Shown piece after piece: positions 18,969 through 27,482 of a DNA stretch of 32,190 bases. Source of the DNA: a virus. The first letter of the stretch is position 1; each line of letters opens with the position of its first letter. The DNA lies in IMG/VR virus record IMGVR_UViG_3300034060_001083, positions 1-32,190 of that record; one strand, given 5' to 3'. The position numbers and the translations under genes are program-made. The notes beneath the pieces are model-generated. The model ran no database searches. It was not told where the DNA came from and saw only the letters and a program-made list of their open reading frames with translations.

Positions 18969-20051
18969 TTAGTAAGCTACTTGAATTTCGTAATCCAATA
19001 CAACTTTTGCATCGATATTGAATAAGAAGTCAATGTAATTTTTCTTCGTTGTTCTATCAAAATGAACATCTAATTCTCCCATTGATCCTGCTTCTTCTGT
19101 TGCAACTTGTAAGTTTTCTGGAGTAACCAAAACAGCTCTGTGAGGTAAGAAGTATTTTGTTCCATTTTTGTAGTAAGAACGAATGATTCTATCCCATAAA
19201 TTGAAAGCATATAATTCAATTCCTCCAGATTTTAACAATGTAATTCCATTCTCTAATCTTTCAGTTGTGAAAGCAATATTTGCAGAAGTTAATTCTCTTT
19301 CATATTGATCAGCTACTGATTGAGTAACAACATAAACTAGATTTGCTTTTTCTCTTAATCTGTAATCAGCACCGTAACGCATATTCTGAAGAGCATTTGT
19401 AACAACTTTGTTTGTTGTATCAGTTGAATTGAACTCTTGAAGTGCATAAGTAGATTGACCATTTTTAGAAGCTAAATCAGTTGTTTTTCTTGTAGCATCT
19501 GCAGAAACAATTGCAAAAATTTGTTTCCAGAATCCATCAATTTTATTGAAATAAGTAACATCTGTTCCTGCAAATAAAACTCCTGCAGGAGAATCAGTTG
19601 TTGTTGCAGCATCAACATCACCGAACCATGCGATTCTGTAAATTGCTTCTTGAATTGCATCTGCTAATAAATCAGAAACGAAATTAAAGAAATCTGTTGA
19701 AGTCAAATCTTGTTTTTGAACTCCTGCTTTTAAACCATATAAAAAGAATGATTCTTGTAAGTCAGTCCAACAAGCTTCTAAACGATCAGAAACTGGAGCA
19801 GGATTCCAAAATTTTTCTGATAAAGAAATTGTATTTGTTCCAGATGCAGGAGCACAACCTCCAGAACCTTTTCCAACCATTCCAGATAAACGACCTAAAA
19901 TAGCGATTTGTTTTTTCGCAACAACTCCATTCACTATTGTGTGGAACTTGCTTAATTCTGGTTTTGAGAATCCACTCTCGAAAACTGCTTCACTTAATTG
20001 CTTGATTTCTTCTCCGTTGAAAGTCAAGTCTGCTGGTGTAATTAATGCCAT
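18969..20051 (-). CDS. Major capsid protein
   Basis: The 360-residue protein follows a capsid protease-scaffold gene by 14 nt and precedes a strong terminator, the usual place of the major capsid gene. It shows HK97-fold-like layout: helical N-terminus (ITPADLTFNGEEIKQLSEAV), a long spine-helix region (FFNFVSDLLADAIQEAIYRI), a P-domain with IAWFGDVDAAT, and the late segment LYAFNLWDRIIRSYY...PHRAVLVTP, common in Bacteroidetes phage capsids. The Met-Ala start has no long N-terminal delta domain, since the scaffold is fused to the protease instead. The fold call is by context and layout. Confidence 0.82.
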   Translation of the reverse strand: MALITPADLTFNGEEIKQLSEAVFESGFSKPELSKFHTIVNGVVAKKQIAILGRLSGMVGKGSGGCAPASGTNTISLSEKFWNPAPVSDRLEACWTDLQESFFLYGLKAGVQKQDLTSTDFFNFVSDLLADAIQEAIYRIAWFGDVDAATTTDSPAGVLFAGTDVTYFNKIDGFWKQIFAIVSADATRKTTDLASKNGQSTYALQEFNSTDTTNKVVTNALQNMRYGADYRLREKANLVYVVTQSVADQYERELTSANIAFTTERLENGITLLKSGGIELYAFNLWDRIIRSYYKNGTKYFLPHRAVLVTPENLQVATEEAGSMGELDVHFDRTTKKNYIDFLFNIDAKVVLDYEIQVAY

Positions 20052-20065
20052 AACTTTTTTCTAAA

Positions 20066-21178
20066 TTATTTTTGTTTGTAATTTGCTCTTTTTTCTTGAG
20101 CTTGTTCTTTCAATGATTTTTTAGAGTTGTTATCTTCAACCTTTCTGAATGCTTGTGCTTGAGCAGGTGGTGTGTATGTACTTTTTACATTCGCCAATTT
20201 TTCCAATTCAGCAACAACTTCTTCTGATTCTGATTTCAAAGTATTGTTTTCAGCTTTCAAAGTTTCATTTTCAGATTTTAATGCTTCAAATTCTGCTTTC
20301 AATGTTTCCAATTCAGCATTTGCATTATCTTCTGGCATAACTGGAATTAATTCTGTAATTAATCCTTCAACTGCAACAATGTCAATCATTCCATCTGGAG
20401 TTCTAAAAGTACCATTTGCAGGTTCTCCATTTAAAGTGATTACATCACCAACTGCTAATTCTTCTGTTGGAGTTTCAATCGTTCCATCTTCAGTATCAAA
20501 TGTCATTGCTTTCGCTCCCTCATTATTACTTCCTTCTGCAACTTTTGATAAACCCAACTTTGCTAAAGCTTCTTTCGTTCTTTCTAAAAGAGGTTTTTTC
20601 ATTTCGTTTTGTTTTTCATTATAAATAAGTGCAACCATTTGCACGTTTTCCTTTGGTAAAATTTCAGAGATAAATTTCATCTTTAAACATTGTTCAGAAG
20701 TCAATGCTGTTTCAACTGCCATTAATCCACTGATTGCTTCTTTACTTACTCCAGTTGCATTTGCGTAAAGTGAAACAAGTTCTTTTTCATTCTCCTTAAT
20801 CGAATCAGAATATTCCTGAAGCTTTTTAGCATCACCAGAAACATTCTGAAAATAAGGATTGTGAATTATATAAGAAACTCCTTCGATTGCTTTACGATTC
20901 TGCAATGGAGCAGCTAAATGAATAGCTGTTGCAATTGAAGCACATAAATCTTCTGCAATAGTTACAGCATTTGGAAGGCTTTTAATGAAATTTGCAATTG
21001 ATTCCCCAACTGTAATATACCCACCTTGTGAGTTAATATGGAATACTATCTGCTCAACTTCACCAAGTCCTTCTACTTGCTCAACAACATCTATCAATTC
21101 AACACCTCTTTCAGTTACGTTTCCATTTTCATCATAACTGTTACCGATTTGTCCTTTTATATAAACGTGTCCTATCAT
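20066..21178 (-). CDS. ClpP-like prohead protease fused to scaffold-like domain
   Basis: I start at ATG 21178 (MIGHVYIKGQIG); an in-frame GTG at 21244 would overlap the divergent gene. In the 370-residue protein residues 1-180 form a ClpP/S14 protease: INSQGGYITVG (48-58), nucleophile S81 in DLCASIATAIHLA, and H106 in SYIIHNP. A short beta segment follows (225-280), then a coiled coil at about 287-330 (repeated LKAEFEALKSENETLKAE) and a basic tail, as expected of an internal scaffold cleaved at maturation. It matures the capsid just downstream. The ClpP-type protease with fused scaffold is a known phage architecture. Confidence 0.85.
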   Translation of the reverse strand: MIGHVYIKGQIGNSYDENGNVTERGVELIDVVEQVEGLGEVEQIVFHINSQGGYITVGESIANFIKSLPNAVTIAEDLCASIATAIHLAAPLQNRKAIEGVSYIIHNPYFQNVSGDAKKLQEYSDSIKENEKELVSLYANATGVSKEAISGLMAVETALTSEQCLKMKFISEILPKENVQMVALIYNEKQNEMKKPLLERTKEALAKLGLSKVAEGSNNEGAKAMTFDTEDGTIETPTEELAVGDVITLNGEPANGTFRTPDGMIDIVAVEGLITELIPVMPEDNANAELETLKAEFEALKSENETLKAENNTLKSESEEVVAELEKLANVKSTYTPPAQAQAFRKVEDNNSKKSLKEQAQEKRANYKQK

Positions 21179-21195
21179 GTATTCAAAGATATTAT

Positions 21196-21203
21196 TATAT
21201 TTG
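21196..21203 (+). promoter_or_regulatory. Plus-strand promoter -7 box TATATTTG
   Basis: TATATTTG on the plus strand lies 29 nt before the ATG at 21233 and is the only good candidate for the lone plus-strand gene. The -33 region lacks a clear TTG. Confidence 0.5.
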
Positions 21204-21232
21204 CCCCTTAATAATGAACGAATTTTGTCAGT

Positions 21233-21763
21233 ATGAAAGTCCACGTTTTAGGATTGGGTGATAGTTTAGAATATTACAAGCCAGATAATAATATTACAAT
21301 TGGAGTAAATGATATTCATAAATATTATAAAACTGATTATGTTGTTTGTATTGATCATTTATTTGCATTCCCAAAAGATAGGCTTGAAACTATTTTAAAA
21401 ACAAAATGTAAAGGATTCTATTCTCAAATTGTTGACTGGGGAATGATGATCCCAAGTTTCAAATTAATTGAATTTAATATTGGAAGAGGTTTTCTTCATG
21501 AACTTGATAATGATAAATTTTGTTATTCAAATAATTCTCCATTTGTGGCTTGTATTTTGGCTTATAAACTTGGAGCAAAAGAAATTATTTTGCATGGAGT
21601 TGATTTAATTGATCATCCACACATAAAAGGAAATTCAAAAGAAAAAGCCTTGCTTGATTACAAGAATCTAAACAAGGCTTTCAATAGTAGAGGTGTAAAA
21701 TTGTTTGTCGGAAGTAAAGATAGTTCTTTATCTAATTTTTTAGAAGTTTACCAACCTTTCTGA
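21233..21763 (+). CDS. Lone plus-strand moron: Rossmann-like, MptE/sialyltransferase-like fold
   Basis: The 176-residue protein starts MKVHVLGLGDSLEYYKPD. The glycine-rich loop VLGLGDSL (5-12), GVNDIHKYYKTDYVVCIDHL (24-43) and KEIILHGVDLI later in the chain match the layout of DUF115/MptE-like and sialyltransferase-like proteins (G.G.SL...GVN....pDYyvcvD). These bind nucleotide sugars or phosphates. It is the only gene in the window transcribed toward higher coordinates; it overlaps its convergent neighbour by 16 nt. A self-contained promoter and reversed direction mark it as a moron, perhaps modifying the host surface. Confidence 0.75.
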   Translation: MKVHVLGLGDSLEYYKPDNNITIGVNDIHKYYKTDYVVCIDHLFAFPKDRLETILKTKCKGFYSQIVDWGMMIPSFKLIEFNIGRGFLHELDNDKFCYSNNSPFVACILAYKLGAKEIILHGVDLIDHPHIKGNSKEKALLDYKNLNKAFNSRGVKLFVGSKDSSLSNFLEVYQPF

Positions 21764-22230
21764 ATACAGTATTTTAATAAATCTTTTGGAGTATAGTTTT
21801 GTGGATTATCTAATCCTAAAACCCATGCAACAAATTCAGAACAAATCATTCTTTTGTTTTCATCCTTTACTCTACGAAGTTTGATTTCTTTTTTCGTGAA
21901 TAAACCCTTGATTATTTTAGAAGGGTAACGCAAAACAAATAATTCAAAATCATATCCAGTAGTTCCAGATTTTGAAAGTGCTTTTTCTAATGGATCAAAC
22001 TCCCAATTTGGAGAGCTTGATAGATATTTATATTTATACTTCGCCATCCATTTATCAAATGGTCTTAAATTTACCCCATCTTTTTGAGCATCTATAATAA
22101 AAGGTTTTCCATCTAACTCAATATATAAAGCTGTATGTGAAATCTCGCTTTGTATAAATAACTTTATACCTTTTGAAATAATGCTTTGACCAGAACAATG
22201 CAAAATATCTCCGTGTTTTAATTTTTCCAT
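21748..22230 (-). CDS. YiiX-like permuted NlpC/P60 (papain-fold) hydrolase
   Basis: The 160-residue protein has the permuted papain-like layout: HGDILHCSGQ (6-15), the catalytic His in SEISHTALYIELDG (28-41), a GYDFELFVLRYP core (92-103), and the catalytic Cys in RMICSEFVAWVLG (127-139). The YiiX/YebB type of this superfamily places His before Cys, as here. Cargo substrates are peptide or amide bonds; in a tail region a cell-wall hydrolase for DNA injection is likely. It lies after the small fibre-adjacent gene in the tail module. Confidence 0.8.
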   Translation of the reverse strand: MEKLKHGDILHCSGQSIISKGIKLFIQSEISHTALYIELDGKPFIIDAQKDGVNLRPFDKWMAKYKYKYLSSSPNWEFDPLEKALSKSGTTGYDFELFVLRYPSKIIKGLFTKKEIKLRRVKDENKRMICSEFVAWVLGLDNPQNYTPKDLLKYCIQKGW

Positions 22231-22233
22231 AAT

Positions 22234-22470
22234 TTATAAATAATAATTAATTGCAATATCTGGATAATAAGTTTGTAAAACATCAAACATTTCAGATTTA
22301 TGAGTTTCAATTTCAACTGCTACTGTTTCAGCAATAGTTCCAACTATTACATCATCATGACCGTATAGTAAAAAATCTTTTAATGCCAAATTTGTTGGAG
22401 ATAATTCATAATAAAAAGTTCCATTATTATTATCAACTATTCTATGAATCTCCACGTTAAATTGTTCCAT
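22234..22470 (-). CDS. Small hypothetical tail-region protein
   Basis: The 78-residue acidic protein is beta-rich at the start (QFNVEIHRIVDNNNGTFYYE) and helical at the end (VAVEIETHKSEMFDVLQTYYP). It is separated from both neighbours by 3 nt. The position between a fibre and a hydrolase suggests an accessory tail role; no family is recognised. Confidence 0.7.
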   Translation of the reverse strand: MEQFNVEIHRIVDNNNGTFYYELSPTNLALKDFLLYGHDDVIVGTIAETVAVEIETHKSEMFDVLQTYYPDIAINYYL

Positions 22471-22473
22471 AAT

Positions 22474-24450
22474 TTATAAAGAATAAGTAATTAAATGCGA
22501 CCATTGAGTAACCGTTGCCAATGCACTCACTCCATTTGTTCTAATTGATTGTGGTGCCAATAAAACAGTATCTAATGGTAAATCAGTTGTTAATGTTCCT
22601 TGTGCAACATTTCCAGTTACTCTATCAGTTATTCTATATTTAACCTGCATTGAATCGTGTTCATTGTATAAATCAAATACATAGAATTTATCTAATGTTG
22701 CTCCGACTGTTCTATTTGCTGGAAAGTTTGCACCTAAATCAATTTTACTAGCTGTTCCACTGGCATCATTGTAAAATACTTGTAAGTTTAAATCTGTTGC
22801 ATCTGAACCAACACCAATAAAATTGGTTAGAGAAACAACATCAACTAAATTACTTATTGTACTTAAAGTTGAAATTGGAAGTAATCCATGAAATTGTTTT
22901 GCACCAACTACATATGCAGCATCTTGAATACACCACCCAACCGAAAAGCTAAAACCTTGACCAACTGAATGCCTTAATGAAGCCGTTCTAATACCTGCCT
23001 TTGAACCAACTGTTGATGATGTAGGTATTTGTGTTCTTATTGTTCTTGTTATAATAGAAGTATTGGTAATTGAAATTGCGGCAGCGGTTCCACTTAATGC
23101 GGCAGTTGATACGTTACCAGATACCGAAAATGTAGCTGAACCATTATTGGCATAATATCCACCAGGAAATGCACTTGATGTAAGTTGTGGTATAAATGAT
23201 GCACCACTTGAAGGCTGTTTATTTTCCCATAAAGATGTTGAACTATTATACTGAATAATATCATTATTTGCTAATGTACCACTATCAATTTTAACATTGT
23301 GTAATTCATCTAATTCAAAACCATTTACAATTCTATAAACAATCCTCCCTAATGTTGGTGAAGTTCTTGCAACTATTCCAATAAATACAATATGGTTTGG
23401 AGCTTGTGGTTTTGTTTTTGTTACATAACCAGCATTATTTGGATCTAACCACAAAGCATCTCCATCAGCTAAAACATCAGCAGTAAATGGAAAAGGTGCA
23501 GTATCTCTAGTATCTAAATTATGAAGCGTTCCCATTGCACAAACTAATCCATCTGAATTTGGTGCAATATCTGAAATAACACTTCCAAAAGTTCCACTAG
23601 ATGTACTTTCAGCATTTGCTTGTGCCTTTATTGCATTTGGTCTGTAACCAGTTGAACCACTTAAATAAACAATCGTTCCTTTTCTTAAAGTATCAACTGA
23701 ACTATTATTTCTTACAACTACGGGCACAGTTTCAGAATAATCAACTATTCCATCATTATCAGTATCATAAGTTGTTTTCTGCATATCACCATTCCCAATT
23801 GTAATACTTTTATTTTCCCATTGAGAAGTGGTAAAATTGTATTGCAATAATTGACCATTTGTGGCATCTGTAATTGTAACATCATTCAAAGCATTTATTG
23901 AAATATTAGCATCTAGTTTTGTGGACCATTTACTTGCATTTTCAAAAGTTGAAGGAGTTAAATATTTTTCTGTTAACGTTCCTGCATCTACTTCAATTTG
24001 TGTTGCTGTTGTTGGAGCATCAATAAACTCCCAAGAAGTTCCATTTGAATAATATAATCCATTTGCTTTATATGTTCCTAATATTCTATAACCTTGTGAA
24101 GAAGAAACCCAATAAAAGTCATTTGGATAGGATGTTGCATCTGGCAAACTTGAAAAATTTGAAACGGTATTAATTACTGTTCCTGCTCCGCTACCTCCCG
24201 AAGCTGGATTAAAACCCGTATTTTCAGCATACCAAAGTTCCCAAGCTGAAACACTAGCATAAGCATTTCCATCTTCTTTTTTGATTTCTGAAAACTCAAC
24301 TTCATTCAATCCTAAATCATCTGAATAAATAGTATATTTTTCATTTGATACATTGCTTTTTGTTACCTTAACTTCGTTAGCATGATCCTGCTTTATATCA
24401 CCATTATTGTCAACGATATAAATGTAATTTCCTTTTTTGTAAATTTTCAT
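22474..24450 (-). CDS. Tail fibre/baseplate-distal structural protein
   Basis: The 658-residue protein resembles a long fibre. The N-terminus (MKIYKKGNYIYIVDNNGDIK) is a small attachment domain. A Gly/Ser-rich linker comes next (PASGGSGAGT), then repeated beta modules: SLPDATSYPNDFYWVSSSQG, GLYYSNGTSWEFIDAP, NGQLLQYNFTTSQWENKS, and later NNDIIQYNSSTSLWENKQ. The C-terminal 250 residues form a separate beta domain with TASKIDLGANFPANRTVGAT. Repeated 'LLQYN..TS.WENK' units are typical of fibre stalks. A second fibre gene lies at 13655-15868, so the virion may carry two receptor-binding proteins. Confidence 0.78.
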   Translation of the reverse strand: MKIYKKGNYIYIVDNNGDIKQDHANEVKVTKSNVSNEKYTIYSDDLGLNEVEFSEIKKEDGNAYASVSAWELWYAENTGFNPASGGSGAGTVINTVSNFSSLPDATSYPNDFYWVSSSQGYRILGTYKANGLYYSNGTSWEFIDAPTTATQIEVDAGTLTEKYLTPSTFENASKWSTKLDANISINALNDVTITDATNGQLLQYNFTTSQWENKSITIGNGDMQKTTYDTDNDGIVDYSETVPVVVRNNSSVDTLRKGTIVYLSGSTGYRPNAIKAQANAESTSSGTFGSVISDIAPNSDGLVCAMGTLHNLDTRDTAPFPFTADVLADGDALWLDPNNAGYVTKTKPQAPNHIVFIGIVARTSPTLGRIVYRIVNGFELDELHNVKIDSGTLANNDIIQYNSSTSLWENKQPSSGASFIPQLTSSAFPGGYYANNGSATFSVSGNVSTAALSGTAAAISITNTSIITRTIRTQIPTSSTVGSKAGIRTASLRHSVGQGFSFSVGWCIQDAAYVVGAKQFHGLLPISTLSTISNLVDVVSLTNFIGVGSDATDLNLQVFYNDASGTASKIDLGANFPANRTVGATLDKFYVFDLYNEHDSMQVKYRITDRVTGNVAQGTLTTDLPLDTVLLAPQSIRTNGVSALATVTQWSHLITYSL

Positions 24451-24458
24451 TTTTCTAT

Positions 24459-24683
24459 TTATTTAAACCTTTGTAAAATTCTGTAAACCATTCTATCAGA
24501 TATTCCAAATACATCTGCCACATCTGAAACTGCTTGAGTACTCTTTTCACCTTTTTCCATTTGTGAATGGTAAGCATGGTAAATTTTCCTCCAAAAAATA
24601 ACATTATGAGAAATCAGTCCTGCATGAACCAATTCTCTTAACTCTCCACTTTCGTGTAATTTATCTAAAATATCTATTGCCAT
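24459..24683 (-). CDS. Small helix-turn-helix protein within the tail module
   Basis: The 74-residue protein is helical (MAIDILDKLHESGELRELVH, VIFWRKIYHAYHSQM) and ends in a clear HTH, VSDVADVFGISDRMVYRILQ, of the kind in small terminase, transposase-like or response-regulator proteins. Its 3' end is 8 nt before the fibre gene and its start 12 nt after the tape measure stop. A DNA-binding gene in the tail operon is unusual; it may regulate late genes, and a misplaced small terminase cannot be excluded. Confidence 0.65.
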   Translation of the reverse strand: MAIDILDKLHESGELRELVHAGLISHNVIFWRKIYHAYHSQMEKGEKSTQAVSDVADVFGISDRMVYRILQRFK

Positions 24684-24695
24684 TTTTCAAAGGTA

Positions 24696-27482
24696 TTAAA
24701 ATTCTGCTCTATTAACAAGGTTAACATAATTTCGTACTCCATCATTAATATCTTGAACTGCAACAACTGGATTAGGCATTAATTGAAAAGCTCTAATCAT
24801 TTGGTTTTGCATTTCAATTCTGTTTTCAATCGAAGTACTTATTCCAGTTCCAACTGCTCCACCTTGTGCAAATTTAACTCCACCACCATTCTGAAAGAAA
24901 GAAACTCCACCACCTAACTGATTTAAGTTGCTTAATTGATTAATCATTGCAGAAGAACGTTTGTTAAGAATGAAGAATGCTTCATCTTTTTCCACTTCAA
25001 TTTGTGTTCCATCATCAAAATATCCTTTCGTTCCACCTGCAGAATGTGGTTTACCTCCGAACATACCACCTTTTTCAAATTTTGGTGTAGGCTGTGAAAC
25101 AATTGTTGCAACTTGAACAGCACCTAATGTAGCTGCAATTCCTGCTAAAACTAAATTTGGAAGTGATTGAGCAACTCCAGTCGCTGTTGCTATAATCGCA
25201 TTAATTAATTGAGCTTGTTTGTTTTTTTCAAAAGCTTCTTTTTTTAATTTTGCTTCTTGCTTTGCGTAATCAGAATCAAGTTTACTTTTTTGAGCATTGA
25301 ATTCAGCTTGAGAGATTATCCCTGCATCAAGTTGCTGTTTTAATAAAGTTTGTTTTTCATCATATTTATCTTTATCCTTATTTAATTCAGCTTGAATTTG
25401 ATTTTGTTGAATCTGAAATAAAGAATCTGTAAGCTGTTGAGCAGCGTTAACAATCGCCAGGATCTCATCTTTCTTTTGTTCTTTTGTTTTTTCAACTTGT
25501 TTTTTAGAATTATCATCCTGCTTATTAAAAGTTTGCTTTTGTAATTCCAATGAATCTTTCTGGAACTCTAAATCAATTTCTTTTTTCTTATCTGCATTAT
25601 CTTTATACTTCTCTAAATCTAAATTATAATTTTCTTCAAGTATTCTGAATTTTGCAAATTGTAATTCACTCCATGCATTAAATTCTTGTTCTGTTCCTTT
25701 TACTTTTTCTAAATTTATTTCTGCTTCAAGTAATGCGATTTTTTGTTTAATTTCAATTTTTTCTTTTTCAATATTATTTTCTGTTTCCAGTTTGAAATTA
25801 GCTAAATCAATTTCTGCTCTTTTAGAATCATTAATATATTTATCATCAATGATTTTTATTTCTTTTATTTTATTTTGTTTTAATACTGCAATTTGCTTAT
25901 CATTTCCTTTTGCATCTTCAATTTGTCTTTTATAATCTTCTATTACTGCATCTTTTTCAATTTGTCTATGCTTATCATTTAGTAGCTGAAATTCGGATAA
26001 TTTTGCTGATTCAATATCTACTAATTCTTTTGCATTATCTTTTGAGGTATTTGTTAAAAACTCATACTTTGCATCCAATTGCTGTTTTTCTTGCTCATAG
26101 GATAGTTCTTTTCCTTGCAATATTAAATCACTTAAACGTCTTTCAATTGCTAATCTATCATTATATTGTTTTTCTGCTTCTGCTTTTAATTTTTCATTGT
26201 GTGCCTTATCTCTTTCTTCAATATCTTTGTAAGCTTGTTTAACTGCTAATGATTTTTTTGTTTGATATAAGTCTAGTTCAAATTTTGAATTTTGATAAGC
26301 TTCCAATTCATTGTTTGCCCTTTCAACTAATTCCTTTACCTCGTCTGCAGTACCTTTTTTCATTGCAACATTTAACTGCTTTATTGTGTCCTCTCTTTTT
26401 TTCCATTGTTCATCTGCTAATTTTTGAAGTAAGGCATTATCTTTCTTCATGTTTTCAATCTTTAAAGCATTTATTTCCTCCAAAGATTTCCCTTCAAGTT
26501 CAGCTCTTTTAATTATTAAGTCTGAAACTGTTGCCATATTTGTTTTTTGTCTTTCAATAGCTTTTAAGTTTTTTTCAATTGCTGCTGTGTGCATTTCTTG
26601 AGCAAGAATTGCATCTTGTTCAACTGAATCATTCCACATCTTTAATGCTGCAACTATTCCTACAATTGCTCCAACCATTAAAAACATAGGATTCATAAGG
26701 ATTGTTTTTCCTAATGAAATTAATGCAGATCCCATGCTTTTCAAACCACCTAAAGCTTCTTTGAATGTCATTGATTTAGAAATTACAGCCATTTGTTTCA
26801 TTTTCTCTGAAACTCCTGCAAAGTCTAAATTTTCCAGATCTCCTTTTATTAATCCAATGTTATTAGACATTTGTTCAAAACCAGTTCCACCAGAAGAAGC
26901 CTTAACATTTTCATTTACTTCTTTTATTTTATCTCCAAGTTCTCCTGCTCTTTGTGTTGCTTTTTGATATTCTTCTGATCCTGCATCAAGACCAACCATT
27001 TGACTTTTTAAATCTTTCAATTCTTGTTTCAATCCAAGAATACCTTTTGCATAATTACCAACCGATCCAGTAAAATTTCCAACTGCTTCTTCTTGTTCAT
27101 TGATTGATTTTTTCAATGCAAGGTTTTGTTCTTGAAGTCTTTTTCCTTCTTCTGAATTTACTCTTTGTTCTTGTGTTAAATTATTAAATGCAATTATTCC
27201 AGATTTTAAAGCTTCACGCATCTCAACAATTGATCCAGTATTTTTTTGACTTAATCTATCATTAATTTCAATTGCACTTGCATTATCTTTAAGCTGTTTT
27301 GAAGTTGCTCTGATTTCATTTGCTAATTTAGCATACTCAACTGTTCCCTGCTTATTTTCGTTTTTCAGAATAGCTTGTTTGACTTTAAGCTCCTCTAATT
27401 TCCTTGAAGCTTCTTCACTATTCTTTTTTAAACTTGCAACATCAAGTTCAACTTTTAATAATACTGTTTTTGTTTCGCTCAT
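24696..27482 (-). CDS. Tape measure protein
   Basis: The 928-residue protein has the usual tape measure architecture. Residues 1-230 are helical with repeated coiled coils (SEEASRKLEELKVKQAILKN). A membrane segment follows at 261-283 (ILMNPMFLMVGAIVGIVAAL). A long charged coiled coil runs from about 290 to 750, and a second hydrophobic stretch lies at about 760-795 (INAIIATATGVAQSLPNLVL). The Gly-rich C-terminal region reads FEKGGMFGGKPHSAGGTKGY. It sets tail length and helps DNA passage through the envelope. It overlaps the large tail-tip gene upstream by 4 nt (ATGA). Most of its antisense open frames are shadows. Confidence 0.9.
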   Translation of the reverse strand: MSETKTVLLKVELDVASLKKNSEEASRKLEELKVKQAILKNENKQGTVEYAKLANEIRATSKQLKDNASAIEINDRLSQKNTGSIVEMREALKSGIIAFNNLTQEQRVNSEEGKRLQEQNLALKKSINEQEEAVGNFTGSVGNYAKGILGLKQELKDLKSQMVGLDAGSEEYQKATQRAGELGDKIKEVNENVKASSGGTGFEQMSNNIGLIKGDLENLDFAGVSEKMKQMAVISKSMTFKEALGGLKSMGSALISLGKTILMNPMFLMVGAIVGIVAALKMWNDSVEQDAILAQEMHTAAIEKNLKAIERQKTNMATVSDLIIKRAELEGKSLEEINALKIENMKKDNALLQKLADEQWKKREDTIKQLNVAMKKGTADEVKELVERANNELEAYQNSKFELDLYQTKKSLAVKQAYKDIEERDKAHNEKLKAEAEKQYNDRLAIERRLSDLILQGKELSYEQEKQQLDAKYEFLTNTSKDNAKELVDIESAKLSEFQLLNDKHRQIEKDAVIEDYKRQIEDAKGNDKQIAVLKQNKIKEIKIIDDKYINDSKRAEIDLANFKLETENNIEKEKIEIKQKIALLEAEINLEKVKGTEQEFNAWSELQFAKFRILEENYNLDLEKYKDNADKKKEIDLEFQKDSLELQKQTFNKQDDNSKKQVEKTKEQKKDEILAIVNAAQQLTDSLFQIQQNQIQAELNKDKDKYDEKQTLLKQQLDAGIISQAEFNAQKSKLDSDYAKQEAKLKKEAFEKNKQAQLINAIIATATGVAQSLPNLVLAGIAATLGAVQVATIVSQPTPKFEKGGMFGGKPHSAGGTKGYFDDGTQIEVEKDEAFFILNKRSSAMINQLSNLNQLGGGVSFFQNGGGVKFAQGGAVGTGISTSIENRIEMQNQMIRAFQLMPNPVVAVQDINDGVRNYVNLVNRAEF

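Noticed and set aside
20172-20624. A 150-codon plus-strand open frame opposite the protease-scaffold gene
   Set aside because: It is Ser/Phe/Asn-rich low-complexity translation of the complement of a Lys/Glu/Asn coiled coil, with no start context; it is a shadow of the minus-strand gene.
21179-21244. GTG-initiated N-terminal extension of the protease
   Set aside because: The extension would overlap the divergent gene and its promoter; the family normally begins close to the first beta-strand, as at ATG 21178.
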